Part shown: positions 19,924-28,942 of the stretch, in pieces
Layout: each line of letters starts with the position of its first letter
How positions within the stretch are numbered: position 1 is the stretch's first letter
NCBI RefSeq assembly: GCF_001718835.1
Contig: NZ_CP013444.1
Span: 1,364,001 to 1,428,000 of the forward strand
DNA: 64,000 nucleotides
Direction of reading: 5' to 3'
DNA from: Burkholderia cepacia
GTDB lineage: Bacteria > Pseudomonadota > Gammaproteobacteria > Burkholderiales > Burkholderiaceae
Made by a program: the position numbers and the translations under genes
The notes under the pieces: model-generated
What the model was told of the DNA's origin: nothing
Seen by the model: the letters and a program-made list of their open reading frames with translations, nothing else
The model's database searches: none

Positions 19924-20805
19924 CTACTTGACGCATTCGAGCGTGTACCTGAGCGCCGGCGCGATCAGGCCGCGCCAAACGTCCCACGTATGCCCGCCGT
20001 CGACGATGCGCAGTTCGGCCGGGTTCTGCGCGCGGCGCAGGTGCGTGTACAGCACGCTCGATTCGGCCTGGATGGTCAGGTCGTCGTCGCCGGCCGCGAT
20101 GAACATCGGGATTCGCCAGCTGCGCGCGAAATAGCCGCGCATCAGCGCCGGGTAGTTGAGTTCGTGCCACACGCGCGGGTCGAACTGCCGGTCGCCGAAC
20201 ACGCCGACATAGCGCGCGGCGGAATTGAGCGGCGGCTCGTTCGCGTAGATCGCGGGGCTCAGCAGCATCGCGCCGCAGAACAGCCCCGGTTCGAGCAGCG
20301 AGAAGCGCAGCGCGCCGAAGCCGCCCATCGAGACGCCGCCGATCGCGCGGCCCGCGCGCTGGTTCGACACCGCGAAGTGCGCTTCGACTTCGGGCAGCAG
20401 GTCGTTGAGGAACGCGCTCTGCATCTTCTCCTTGCGGTCGACGTACCAGTCGGTGCCGCCCTGCGGCATCACGATCACGACGGGCGGAATCTCGCGGCGC
20501 TCGATCAGCGTGTCGGCGGTGGCCTGCAGCCGGCCCTGCGTGACCCAGTCGTTCGCGTTGCCGGCATTGCCGTGCAGCAGGTACATCACCGGGTAGCGCG
20601 CGCCTTCCGGGTTGTAGCCGGGCGGCAGGTAGACCGTGTACGACCAGTCGCGCTTCAGCGACGCCGACCGGAACGTGCGCAGCACGACGCTGCTGTCGTC
20701 GTTGATCGGGGCGGCCTGGGCCGCCTGGGCGGAAGGGGTGGCTTCGGCGGAGTCGGCGAAGCCGATGGTCAGCGCGGTGGCAAGCAGGAGGAGAAATCGG
20801 CGCAT
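19924..20805 (-). CDS. Secreted alpha/beta-hydrolase, esterase D/feruloyl-esterase-like
   Basis: A 293-residue exported esterase. It has a signal peptide (MRRFLLLLATALTIGFADSAEA), then the putative-esterase fold: YTVYLPPGYNPEGARYPVMYLLHGN, the nucleophile elbow GGVSMGGFGAL, and the C-terminal histidine in VDGGHTWDVWR. This domain is found in feruloyl esterases, acetylxylan esterases and mycolyltransferases; which ester is cleaved cannot be told. Likely periplasmic or extracellular. It ends convergently with the gamma-carbonic anhydrase and is followed upstream by the opgC-like gene in the same direction, 57 bases away. Confidence 0.85.
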   Translation of the reverse strand: MRRFLLLLATALTIGFADSAEATPSAQAAQAAPINDDSSVVLRTFRSASLKRDWSYTVYLPPGYNPEGARYPVMYLLHGNAGNANDWVTQGRLQATADTLIERREIPPVVIVMPQGGTDWYVDRKEKMQSAFLNDLLPEVEAHFAVSNQRAGRAIGGVSMGGFGALRFSLLEPGLFCGAMLLSPAIYANEPPLNSAARYVGVFGDRQFDPRVWHELNYPALMRGYFARSWRIPMFIAAGDDDLTIQAESSVLYTHLRRAQNPAELRIVDGGHTWDVWRGLIAPALRYTLECVK

Positions 20806-20864
20806 GTCGAGCGGGTTCAGGAGAGGCGCCGGCTATCGTAGCAGCGGCGCATGACGGCCGTGCT

Positions 20865-21962
20865 TTAGCGCCGCGCGCGGAACGGCAGCCGCGCGACGAG
20901 CGGCCCGTAGAGTTTGGCGACGAGATACAGCAGGCCCATTGCGACGACGTCGGCGGTCAGCCCGAGCTTCACGTCGAGATAGCCCTCGGTCGCCTGGTAA
21001 AGCAGCGAATCGACCGCGAGCGAGATGCCGGTGCCCGCGACGAAGCACAGCAGCCCCTGCCGGCCGATCGTGCCGATCCACGGCATCGCGTGCGCGACCT
21101 TCTTCATCCAGCCGAGGTGGACGAGCTTGGCCGCGAGCCACGCGATCGCGAGGAAGTTCGCGAGCCGCAGCGCGCCGAGGTTCTGCTTGATCGACGGATC
21201 GGTCGGGAACGGTTCGATGCGCAGCCGGTAGTACGCGCCGGCCGCGACGACCGCGAGCGAAGCGGCCGTCAGCAGCCAGCCCTGCGGCTTGGGCGCGAGC
21301 GTCTGGTAGACGGGCTGGCAGCGCGCGATCACGCCGAGCACGAACAGGAACTGCCATGCGAACGGGTTGAAGTCCCACGGCGCGCCCTCGACGGTCGGCA
21401 AGAAGCGCGCGACGTGCGGCGCCGCGAACCACAGCGACCCGCTGAACGCGAGCAGCAGCCACGGCTGCGTGCGTGCGAGCGGCAGCGTGAGCGGGACGAG
21501 CAGCGCGAAGAACGCGTACATCGGCAGCACCGACGCGAGGTACGGCTGGCGGCGGAACAGCAGGATGTCGCGCAGCGCGGCGAGCGGCTTGTGGAGCAGG
21601 CCGTCGAGGTCGTTGGTCGGCATGTTCGGGCCGTCGATCGCGAGCGCGTTCAGCGCGGCCGTGATCAGCAGCATCAGGCCGGCCGTCACGAGGAACGCGC
21701 GGTAGATCTCGAACGCGCGCCGGATGAAGCGCTGGCGTGCGGCGGCTTCGTCGTGCCGCTCGGCGAGCGAGTTGTACGCGATCGCGGTCGCGAAGCCGCC
21801 GAGGAACACGAACACCTCGGCGGCGTCGCACAGCGCGTACGCATGCAGCGTCACGCGCGACAGGATGCTGCCGCCGATGTGGTCGACGACGATGACGAGC
21901 AGCACGAGGCCGCGAAAGAAATCGAGCTCGGCGTAGCGGCCGGGCTTGGCGGCGGCGCTCAT
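20865..21962 (-). CDS. opgC: OpgC-family membrane acyltransferase-like protein
   Basis: A 365-residue integral membrane protein with about ten hydrophobic helices. It begins with the OpgC signature GRYAELDFFRGLVLLVIVVDHIGG. OpgC-type proteins succinylate osmoregulated periplasmic glucans, and Burkholderia and Rhizobium-type members often occur away from opgGH; no opgGH is seen nearby, so the acceptor is unproven. ATG 21962 is chosen since homology starts ten residues later; the frame to 22082 encodes an R/P-rich leader with no support. Divergent from the porin at 22343. Confidence 0.75.
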   Translation of the reverse strand: MSAAAKPGRYAELDFFRGLVLLVIVVDHIGGSILSRVTLHAYALCDAAEVFVFLGGFATAIAYNSLAERHDEAAARQRFIRRAFEIYRAFLVTAGLMLLITAALNALAIDGPNMPTNDLDGLLHKPLAALRDILLFRRQPYLASVLPMYAFFALLVPLTLPLARTQPWLLLAFSGSLWFAAPHVARFLPTVEGAPWDFNPFAWQFLFVLGVIARCQPVYQTLAPKPQGWLLTAASLAVVAAGAYYRLRIEPFPTDPSIKQNLGALRLANFLAIAWLAAKLVHLGWMKKVAHAMPWIGTIGRQGLLCFVAGTGISLAVDSLLYQATEGYLDVKLGLTADVVAMGLLYLVAKLYGPLVARLPFRARR

Positions 21963-22342
21963 CGGCCCGGCTCCCGGCGCCCGCCGCGAGCGCGGCCCGC
22001 ACGCGCCGCGCATGAATCGGGGTGAAGCATGACTTCGTGAAGAAATGACGAACGGATGCGCATTGTGCCACCGATGCGACATTTTTCGGGTTTACGCGAA
22101 TGGCATAGTCGCCGCCCGCAGCCCGCAAGGCTTGCCCGGCAATCGGCACAATGGGGCCAGTTGGAAGGGCGCAACGCTTGCCGAAGCGGAGCCGCTCCCC
22201 GGTAGACGATTGGTTTGCGACGTGACACCATTTTGGACATTGCGCGGCGTGCCACCCCGCGCCGCCCGCCGAGCGGGCCATACAAGACTCACGCCGGAGC
22301 GCCTCGAGGGTGTGCCCGGCCATCCGGTTCTGGAGATTCGCC
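21963..22342. other. Divergent intergenic region between opgC-like gene and porin
   Basis: About 380 bases carrying the two promoters. No gene, strong repeat or obvious operator was found by eye. Confidence 0.4.
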
Positions 22343-23515
22343 ATGAAGAAGCACGTCATTTCCGCCGCCGCGCTCGCCACCTTTGCCGCCTCTGCCGCCT
22401 TCACTGCGCCGGCGTTCGCCCAGAACAGCGTGACGCTGTACGGTGTGATCGACGAAGGCTTCAACTATACGAACAACGTGAATGTGAATGGGGTCGGAAA
22501 GTCGAATTACCAGCTCGCGAGCGGCTATGCGCAGGGCAGCCGCTGGGGGCTGCGCGGCTCGGAGGACCTGGGCGGCGGGCTGAAGGCGATCTTCACGCTG
22601 GAAAACGGTTTCGACGTCAACAACGGCCGGCTCGGGCAGGGCGGCCGCATGTTCGGCCGTCAGGCGTTCGTCGGGCTCTCCGCGTCGCGCTTCGGCACGC
22701 TGACCTTCGGCCGCCAGTACGACTCCGTCGTCGACTATCTCGCGCCGCTCACGGCCAACGGCAACTGGGGCGGCACGCTGTTCTCGCACCCGTTCGACAA
22801 CGACAACACGGACAACTCGTTCCGCGTCAACAACACGGTCAAGTATGCGAGCGCCGACTGGAACGGCCTGACGTTCGGCGGCACGTACAGCTTCAGCAAC
22901 AGCACCGGCTTCTCGAACAACCGGCAGTACAGCCTCGGCGCGCAGTATTCGCTGGCCGGGCTGCAGGTCGCGGCTGCGTACCTGCAGGCGAACAACCCGG
23001 GTGTCGGCAGCGCCGGCGCGATCGCCGCGGATGACGCGAACTTCGTCGCCGACCGCCTGCGGATCTTCGGCGGCGGCGTCAACTACACGTTCGGCCCGGC
23101 CACGGTCGGCTTCGTCTACACGAAGACGGACGTGAAGAACCCGGTGTCGACCGTCTACCTGCCGGCTTCGACGTTCGCCGGCCTCGGGCTGACCGCGACG
23201 AAGTTCCAGAACTTCGAGGTGAACGGCAAGTACCAGCTCACGCCGGATTTCTATCTCGGCGCGCAGTACGTGTACACGGACGGCAAGTTCGATGCCGCGG
23301 CCGGGTCGTTCAAGCCGAAATACCACACCGTTGGCCTGATGGCCGACTACAGCCTGTCGAAGCGCACCGACGTCTACCTGCAGGGCGCATGGCAGAAGGT
23401 TGCCGGCGACAAGACCGGCACCGCGGCCGACGGCGGCTACGTGGTCGGGACGGACGGCCCGTCGGCGTCGTCGAACCAGTTCGCGGTGCGCGCCGCGATC
23501 CGCCACAAGTTCTAA
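22343..23515 (+). CDS. Outer-membrane porin, Gram-negative OmpC-like family
   Basis: A 390-residue trimeric beta-barrel porin. The signal peptide MKKHVISAAALATFAASAAFTAPAFA is followed by the typical beta-proteobacterial start QNSVTLYGVIDEGFNY, the conserved SRWGLRGSEDLGGGLKAIFTLENGF and GRQAFVGLS...TLTFGRQYDS strands, and it ends with a terminal phenylalanine (AIRHKF) needed for outer-membrane assembly. Burkholderia encode many such porins for diffusion of small solutes; specificity is unknown. Monocistronic, with a GC hairpin just downstream. Confidence 0.93.
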   Translation: MKKHVISAAALATFAASAAFTAPAFAQNSVTLYGVIDEGFNYTNNVNVNGVGKSNYQLASGYAQGSRWGLRGSEDLGGGLKAIFTLENGFDVNNGRLGQGGRMFGRQAFVGLSASRFGTLTFGRQYDSVVDYLAPLTANGNWGGTLFSHPFDNDNTDNSFRVNNTVKYASADWNGLTFGGTYSFSNSTGFSNNRQYSLGAQYSLAGLQVAAAYLQANNPGVGSAGAIAADDANFVADRLRIFGGGVNYTFGPATVGFVYTKTDVKNPVSTVYLPASTFAGLGLTATKFQNFEVNGKYQLTPDFYLGAQYVYTDGKFDAAAGSFKPKYHTVGLMADYSLSKRTDVYLQGAWQKVAGDKTGTAADGGYVVGTDGPSASSNQFAVRAAIRHKF

Positions 23516-23521
23516 TCGGGC

Positions 23522-23548
23522 GGCGCCGGGGCCAAGTGCGCCGGCGCC
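23522..23548. terminator. Hairpin terminator between porin and LysR gene
   Basis: GGCGCCGG (23522-23529) and CCGGCGCC (23541-23548) are perfect arms around an 11-base loop directly after the porin stop and before the convergent LysR stop. Confidence 0.5.
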
Positions 23549-23553
23549 TGCCG

Positions 23554-24465
23554 TCAGTCCGCCCGGGGTGTGGCGCCGAGCGTTTCCGCGAGCCAGTCGA
23601 CGAAGATCCGCACGCGCGGCGCGAGATGCCGCCCGGTCGGAAACACCACCGACACGGGCAGCGGCCCGGCATTCCATTCCGGCAGAACCTCGACCAGCGA
23701 GCCGTCGGCGAGCAGCGGCCCGAGCCCTTCGCGCGGTGCCTGGATCAGCCCGAGGCCTGCGAGACAGCACGCGAGATACGCCTGCGAGCTGTTGACCGAC
23801 ACGACGCTGCGCATCCTGACCGCGTGCAGCTCGCCCGTATCCATGTCCGCATATTCCCAGTCCAGCTCGCGGCCCGTGCGGCTCGAGAAATAGCCGACCG
23901 CGACGTGATCCGGCAACTCGTCCGGCGAGCGCGGCGTGCCGTGCCGCTCGAGATACGCGGGCGCCGCGCAGTTGATCTGCGCCAGCTCGCCGATGCGCCG
24001 CGCGACGAGCGACGTGTCGGACATCGCGCCGACCCGCACCGCGCAGTCGATGCCGTCGGCGACGAGGTCGACGAAGCGGTCGGTCGTGCCGATCACGACG
24101 CGCAGGTCGGGGTAGCGTGCGTGGAAATCCGGCAGCGCCGGAATCACCTGGTTCAGCGCGAAGCGCTCGGGCAGGTCGACGCGGATCGCGCCGCGCGGCG
24201 TCGCGCCGGCGTCCTCGAACAGCGTTTCCGCATCGTCGAGATCGGCCAGCAACCGCATGCAGCGCTCGTAGTAGGTCGCGCCCTCGGCCGTCAGCGCGAC
24301 GCGCCGCGTCGTGCGCTGCAGCAGGCGGACCTTCAGGTGCTTTTCCAGATACTGGACGGCGTTGCTGACCGTCGGGCGCGGCAGTTGCAACTGCTCGGCC
24401 GCTTTCGTGAAGCTGCCGAGATGGGCGACGCGCGCAAAGATGCGCATTGCTTGCAGATGGTCCAT
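23554..24465 (-). CDS. LysR family transcriptional regulator (aldo/keto reductase-linked)
   Basis: A 303-residue regulator with helix-turn-helix MDHLQAMRIFARVAHLGSFTKAAEQLQLPRPTVSNAVQYLE and the effector domain of the CrgA/DsdC-like group (IRVDLPERFALNQVIPALPDFHARYP). It is divergent from the aldo/keto reductase at 24604 with 138 bases between starts, a common pairing in Burkholderia in which the regulator controls the reductase and itself. Ligand unknown. Confidence 0.9.
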   Translation of the reverse strand: MDHLQAMRIFARVAHLGSFTKAAEQLQLPRPTVSNAVQYLEKHLKVRLLQRTTRRVALTAEGATYYERCMRLLADLDDAETLFEDAGATPRGAIRVDLPERFALNQVIPALPDFHARYPDLRVVIGTTDRFVDLVADGIDCAVRVGAMSDTSLVARRIGELAQINCAAPAYLERHGTPRSPDELPDHVAVGYFSSRTGRELDWEYADMDTGELHAVRMRSVVSVNSSQAYLACCLAGLGLIQAPREGLGPLLADGSLVEVLPEWNAGPLPVSVVFPTGRHLAPRVRIFVDWLAETLGATPRAD

Positions 24466-24603
24466 GCGGGGCGGGCGTTGGCGAATGGGGCAGGCTCCAT
24501 TGTTAATCAGCGTCGAATGGATTGGTGGATTCTTTCGTGTTTATCGTGCGCCGGGATCCCGCCAGAATCAGCTCCATCCACTCAACATTGCGAGGAACGG
24601 GAC

Positions 24604-25620
24604 ATGGAGATGCGTGAACTGGGCCGGTCGGGCCCGCAGGTATCGGCGCTCGCGCTCGGCTGCATGGGGATGTCGGACTTCTACGGGCCGGCCGATCGCG
24701 CCGAGAGCATCGCGACGCTGCACGCGGCGCTCGACCACGGCATCACGATGCTCGACACCGGCGATTTCTACGGAATGGGCGACAACGAGATGCTGGTTCG
24801 CGATGCGCTGCGCGGCCGCGCGCGCGACCAGGTGCTGATCAGCGTGAAATTCGGCGCGCTGCGCGATCCGGCCGGCGGGTTCGCCGGCTACGACGCGCGG
24901 CCGGCGGCGATCCGCAACTTCGTCGCATACTCGCTGAAACGGCTCGGCACCGACTACATCGACATCTACCGGCCGGCGCGCGTCGATCCGGCGGTGCCGA
25001 TCGAGGAGACGATCGGCGCGATCGCCGATCTCGTGAAGGCCGGGTACGTGCGCCATATCGGCCTGTCGGAAGCCGGCGTCGACACGATCCGCCGCGCGGC
25101 GGCCGTCGCACCGATCTCCGACCTGCAGATCGAATATTCGCTGCTGTCGCGCGGTATCGAGGCCGGGATCCTGCCCGCGTGCCGCGCACTCGGGATCGGC
25201 GTGACGGCCTACGGCGTGCTGTCGCGCGGGCTGCTCGGCGGGCGCTGGTCGGCGGCGCGGGAAGTGGGGCGCGATTTCCGCGCGGCGAGCCCGCGCTTCC
25301 AGGGCGAGAACCTCGCGCACAACCTCGCGCTGGTCGACGCGCTGCGCACCATCGCCGACGAGAAGGGCAGCAATCCGGCGCAGGTCGCGATCGCATGGGT
25401 GCTGTCGCGCGGCGTCGATATCGTGCCGCTGATCGGCGCGCGCAAGCGCACGCAGCTTCAGGACGCGCTGACGGCGCTTGAGATGCAACTAACGGCCGAT
25501 GATCTCGCGCGCATCGAAGCGGCGGTTCCCGCCGGGGCGGCTGCCGGTGAGCGCTATCCGGCAGCACAGATGGCGCACCTCGACAGCGAGCAGGGGCGGG
25601 GGGCTTCCCGCAAGGGTTGA
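24604..25620 (+). CDS. Aldo/keto reductase
   Basis: A 338-residue NADPH-dependent TIM-barrel reductase of carbonyl compounds, in the cytosol. The barrel starts MRELGRSGPQVSALALGCMGMSDFYG and shows catalytic-site residues D and Y in MLDTGDFYGMGDNE, K in VLISVKFGALRD, and the C-terminal cofactor loop LIGARKRTQL. The usual catalytic histidine position (H-R-V-D-P in many relatives) reads YRPARVDP here, a variant I believe is shared by a subfamily, so catalysis may rely on the tyrosine-lysine pair. ATG 24604 follows the GAGGAACGGG ribosome site. Confidence 0.88.
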   Translation: MEMRELGRSGPQVSALALGCMGMSDFYGPADRAESIATLHAALDHGITMLDTGDFYGMGDNEMLVRDALRGRARDQVLISVKFGALRDPAGGFAGYDARPAAIRNFVAYSLKRLGTDYIDIYRPARVDPAVPIEETIGAIADLVKAGYVRHIGLSEAGVDTIRRAAAVAPISDLQIEYSLLSRGIEAGILPACRALGIGVTAYGVLSRGLLGGRWSAAREVGRDFRAASPRFQGENLAHNLALVDALRTIADEKGSNPAQVAIAWVLSRGVDIVPLIGARKRTQLQDALTALEMQLTADDLARIEAAVPAGAAAGERYPAAQMAHLDSEQGRGASRKG

Positions 25621-25747
25621 CGCGGCTGCGGCCGAACCGCCGAACCGCCCGCCGCGCGCGCCCGAGCCAGCCTCAGGCAAAGCCAGATGGTGCGCGGCGG
25701 GCTGCCGGTTCACCATCGCGCCTTCTCCATTCGGACGGAGCGCGCTC

Positions 25748-26488
25748 ATGCAACCCGAAACGACGACGATCATCGTGCTGGTCTTCCTGCTCGCGGGCGC
25801 GGTCAAGGGCATGATCGGGCTCGGCCTGCCGACCATCGCGATGGGCTTGCTGACGCTCGCGATGCCGCCGTCGGCCGCCGCGAGCCTGCTGCTCGTGCCG
25901 TCGTTCATCACCAACGTGTGGCAGCTGTGGCTCGGCCCGTCGTTCGGGCCGCTGCTGCGCCGGCTGTGGCCGCTGCTCGCCGGTCTGACGATCGGCACGC
26001 TGACGGGCGGGTTGCCCGCGCTCGCGGCCGGCAGCACTTGGACGCATGCGGCGCTCGGCGTGGTGCTGATCCTTTACGGGCTGTGGGGGCTCGCCGCCGC
26101 GCGGCTGCCCGCGCCGGGGCGCCACGAAAAATGGCTGTCGGCCGTGGTCGGCTACCTGACGGGTGTCGTGACGGCCGCGACCGGCGTGTTCGTCGTACCG
26201 GCCGTGCCGTACCTGCAGGCGCTGCGGCTGTCGAAGGACGACCTGATCCAGGCGCTCGGGCTGTCGTTCACCGCATCGACGATCGTGCTCGGCCTGCAGT
26301 TGCGCGTGACGGGTGCGCTGGAGACGGTCGATCTCGGCGTGTCGGCGCTCGCGCTCGTGCCGGCGCTGGCGGGGATGGCCGGCGGGCAGTATGCGCGGCG
26401 CGTGATGAGCGAGCAGGCGTTCCGGCGGTGTTTCTTCGTCGGCTTGGTTGCGCTTGGCGGATATATGGCGGCTTCGGGGTTGCGCTGA
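25748..26488 (+). CDS. TauE/SafE family sulfite/anion permease
   Basis: A 246-residue inner-membrane protein with seven to eight hydrophobic helices. It starts TTTIIVLVFLLAGAVKGMIGLGLPTIAMGLL, the first TauE/SafE repeat, and repeats that pattern midway (AVVGYLTGVVTAATGVFVVPAVPYLQAL). Members export sulfite, sulfoacetate or other organic anions, or import them in a few cases; the substrate here is unknown. ATG 25748 gives the normal length. The frame continues upstream to 25499 as an overlap with the aldo/keto reductase and is not coding. Confidence 0.87.
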   Translation: MQPETTTIIVLVFLLAGAVKGMIGLGLPTIAMGLLTLAMPPSAAASLLLVPSFITNVWQLWLGPSFGPLLRRLWPLLAGLTIGTLTGGLPALAAGSTWTHAALGVVLILYGLWGLAAARLPAPGRHEKWLSAVVGYLTGVVTAATGVFVVPAVPYLQALRLSKDDLIQALGLSFTASTIVLGLQLRVTGALETVDLGVSALALVPALAGMAGGQYARRVMSEQAFRRCFFVGLVALGGYMAASGLR

Positions 26489-26585
26489 GCGCCGGGCGTC
26501 AGGACGAACTTTCGTCCGTCTTCGAGCGTCGTTTCCAGCTCGCCTTCGATGCAGAACGGAACGTGTCCTTTCAGGCGCCAGTATG
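26488..26585 (-). pseudogene. Remnant of a DHCW-type cupin gene
   Basis: On the minus strand about 32 codons read YWRLKGHVPFCIEGELETTL and then EDGRKFVLTPG, which matches the central strand of small DHCW-motif cupins (GH-x(5)-EGEL-x-T-x-L-x-DGR-x-F-x-L-x-PG). Neither the start nor the C-terminal PHRS region is found; the frame dissolves on both sides. It is squeezed between the TauE-type gene and the LysR gene and appears to be debris of a lost gene. Confidence 0.6.
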
Positions 26586-26602
26586 GCGAGCGAGCGGCGG
26601 TC

Positions 26603-27496
26603 CTACCTGCGCGCCGCGCCCGACAGATACGCGACGAACTCGCGCGTGTACTTCGGCAGCGCGTCGAACGACCGCGCGCACAGCGTGAGCTTCCGATGGC
26701 TCCACGGATCGGACAGCTCGACGAGCCGCACGTCCATCGTCTGCATCGCACGCTCGGCCGCATGGCGCGACACGATGCCGATGCCCACGCCGCTGGCGAT
26801 CACGCGGCAGATCGCGTCGAAACTCTTCAACTGCACGCGGTAGCGGATCCGCCTGCCGAGCGCGCGTGCCTGGTCGGCGAGATGCACCTGCAGCGCGCTG
26901 CCGTCGGTGAGGCCGATGAAGTCGGCATCGGCGATCGTGTCGAACGCGACCTTGTCGTGTGACGCGAGCGGATGCGCGGCCGGCACGACGACGATCAGCC
27001 AGTCCTCGCGGAACGGCTTCTGTTCGAGCCCGCCGAGCCCGACCGAATCGGCGACGATGCCGACCTCGGCCGTCTTGTTGCGGATCGCATGCACGATCTC
27101 CTGGCTCGAGCGCTCCTCGACGCTGATCGACAGCTTCGGATGATGCGGCAGGTAGTCGGCCAGCGCATCGGGCAGGTATTCGCTCAGCGACGCCGTGTTG
27201 CACAGCAGCCGGATATGCCCGCGCAGCCCCTGGCCGTATTGCTGCAGTTCGCCGCGCATGTGGTCGATCTGCTGCAGCACGGTGCGCGCATGGTGTTCGA
27301 GCGCGCGGCCTGCGTCGGTGGCCTGCGCGCCCGACTTGGTCCGGTGCAGCAGCGGTACGCCGAGCTCGTCCTCCATGCCGCGGATGCGCTCGCTCGCGGC
27401 CTGCAGCGTGATGTGGGTCCGCTCGGCGCCGCTCGTGATCGTGCCGGCCTCGCAGATGTTCAGGAAGAGCCGCAGGTCGGTCAGGTCGAAGCGCAT
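26603..27496 (-). CDS. LysR family transcriptional regulator
   Basis: A 297-residue regulator beginning MRFDLTDLRLFLNICEAGTITSGAERTHITLQAASERIRGMEDELG, the usual helix-turn-helix, followed by a complete effector domain (GHIRLLCNTASLSEYLPDALADYLPHHP). ATG 27496 places the HTH at the expected position; the frame extends upstream to 27592 without support. Its cupin-gene neighbour is decayed and the TauE-type gene is convergent, so its target may be the lost cupin gene or lie elsewhere. Confidence 0.9.
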   Translation of the reverse strand: MRFDLTDLRLFLNICEAGTITSGAERTHITLQAASERIRGMEDELGVPLLHRTKSGAQATDAGRALEHHARTVLQQIDHMRGELQQYGQGLRGHIRLLCNTASLSEYLPDALADYLPHHPKLSISVEERSSQEIVHAIRNKTAEVGIVADSVGLGGLEQKPFREDWLIVVVPAAHPLASHDKVAFDTIADADFIGLTDGSALQVHLADQARALGRRIRYRVQLKSFDAICRVIASGVGIGIVSRHAAERAMQTMDVRLVELSDPWSHRKLTLCARSFDALPKYTREFVAYLSGAARR

Positions 27497-27649
27497 GATG
27501 GGGACGGATGTCGTTGGGTTTGCCGATAAGGTAGCAGGAACGGCGGGCGTGGGCTCAGGCATTGCCTGAGGCAGGCTTCGCCGGTTCCGCATTTTCGGGG
27601 CGCGATCGATGACGGATCATGGCCGCACACCAACCCGAGGAGACCAGTC

Positions 27650-27760
27650 ATGCACGTCGATCCGTCGTGGGGCGTGTCGTTCAAGATCGCGCTGCACCTG
27701 TTCTTTCTGTGTGTCGGCGTCGCGCTCGCCTGTTCCGACCTGGCCGAATGGCTGAGGTGA
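27650..27760 (+). CDS. Small membrane protein, 36 residues
   Basis: A short frame with a strong ribosome site (CGAGGAG at 27636-27642, seven bases before ATG). It encodes MHVDPSWGVSFKIALHLFFL and then CVGVALACSDLAEWLR: a single hydrophobic helix with a charged C-terminal tail, typical of bacterial single-pass small proteins. Divergent from the LysR gene. Function unknown; it could equally be a chance frame, but site and composition favour a real gene. Confidence 0.5.
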   Translation: MHVDPSWGVSFKIALHLFFLCVGVALACSDLAEWLR

Positions 27761-27950
27761 CGCCGGAATTTTTTGCGCGAATCCTGTCGCCAGGCGTCAA
27801 GTTTTTCCGGATCTGACCGTATTACCGGTATCGAGTCTGCGCCGCCGCTCGCTCCGTGATCGTTTGTCATCATTGTTTTCATCCGGTTACACGTCGGCCG
27901 TTCCGTTTTTGAGATGCTTGAAAGATTGTCAAACCGGAGTCGTGTCGACC

Positions 27951-28796
27951 ATGAAACAGCGCGAGATCAACGTCAGGACGGCATGGCTGTCGGCCCTGGG
28001 CGCCGTCTTCGTCATGGCCGGCTGCGCCAGCACGCCGCCGGTGCCGCCGAGCGATACGCTCGCGGGCGCGTCGGCGCAGAATGCGGCCCCGGCGGAGGCC
28101 GCCGCCGCGTCCGCGCCGCCGCCAGCCCCGATTCTGGTCGCGCATCGCTATACCGTCAAACGTGGCGACACGCTGACGGGCATCGCGTCCGCGAACGGCT
28201 GCAGCGTTGCCGACCTGCGCACCTGGAACAAGCTGGGCGCGCACAGCCGGCTGCGGGCAGGGCAGGCGCTGCGCATCGTGAAGCAGCAAGCGCCGCAGGC
28301 GCCGGCCGCGGCGGCGCCGCAGGCGGCCGCGCCCGGCGCCGCGAGCGGGGCGGCCTCGAGCCCGCCGGCCGCGCTGTCGGCGAATGATCGCCAGGTCGTC
28401 AAGGACATGAAACGGCATGCGAGCGGCGTCGCGCTGTCGTGGCCCGCGCGCGGCAGCGTCATCGAATCGTTCAGGCCCGGCCAGAATCGCGGCATCCAGA
28501 TCGCCGGCCGGCCGGGCGACCCGGTTCGCGCCGCGGCCGACGGCCGCGTGATGTACGCCGGCACCGGCCTGAACGATTACGGCAGCCTGATCATCGTCCA
28601 GCACAACGCGGATTTCCTGACCGCGTATGCGCACAACCGCAAGCTGCTCGTGAAGACAGGCGACATCGTGCGCCAGGGCGACGAGATCGCCGAGATGGGC
28701 GACCTCGACAACTCGCGTGTCGCGCTGCTGTTCGAAGTGCGGCGCGACGGCAAGCCGGTCAACCCGATGCCGTACCTGCCCTCGTCGCAAGGCTGA
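27951..28796 (+). CDS. LysM/LytM lipoprotein, NlpD-like, with degenerate peptidase site
   Basis: A 281-residue predicted lipoprotein: lipobox VMAGC with the acylated cysteine at residue 25, an A/P-rich linker, a LysM peptidoglycan-binding domain (HRYTVKRGDTLTGIASANGC, about 67-110), a second A/P linker and a C-terminal LytM/M23 domain (about 165-281). The Zn ligands of active M23 enzymes are missing: the H-x-x-x-D region reads NRGIQIA and the last H-x-H region reads LLFEVR. E. coli NlpD and EnvC are likewise degenerate and activate cell-wall amidases, so that role at the division site or envelope is the best guess. ATG 27951 puts the signal sequence at the N-terminus. Confidence 0.87.
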   Translation: MKQREINVRTAWLSALGAVFVMAGCASTPPVPPSDTLAGASAQNAAPAEAAAASAPPPAPILVAHRYTVKRGDTLTGIASANGCSVADLRTWNKLGAHSRLRAGQALRIVKQQAPQAPAAAAPQAAAPGAASGAASSPPAALSANDRQVVKDMKRHASGVALSWPARGSVIESFRPGQNRGIQIAGRPGDPVRAAADGRVMYAGTGLNDYGSLIIVQHNADFLTAYAHNRKLLVKTGDIVRQGDEIAEMGDLDNSRVALLFEVRRDGKPVNPMPYLPSSQG

Positions 28797-28942
28797 GCAC
28801 GGCGGCACGGCTGCCGCTGGAATACGCGCGCGGTCGCTGCTACGCTTGTCGCCAGCGCACGAGCACACGCGCGCGGCCGTTCGCGCAGGCGTGAATGCTC
28901 GTCCCGACAGGCCGCCACCGATAAGCAGTCGACCCGCCATCC

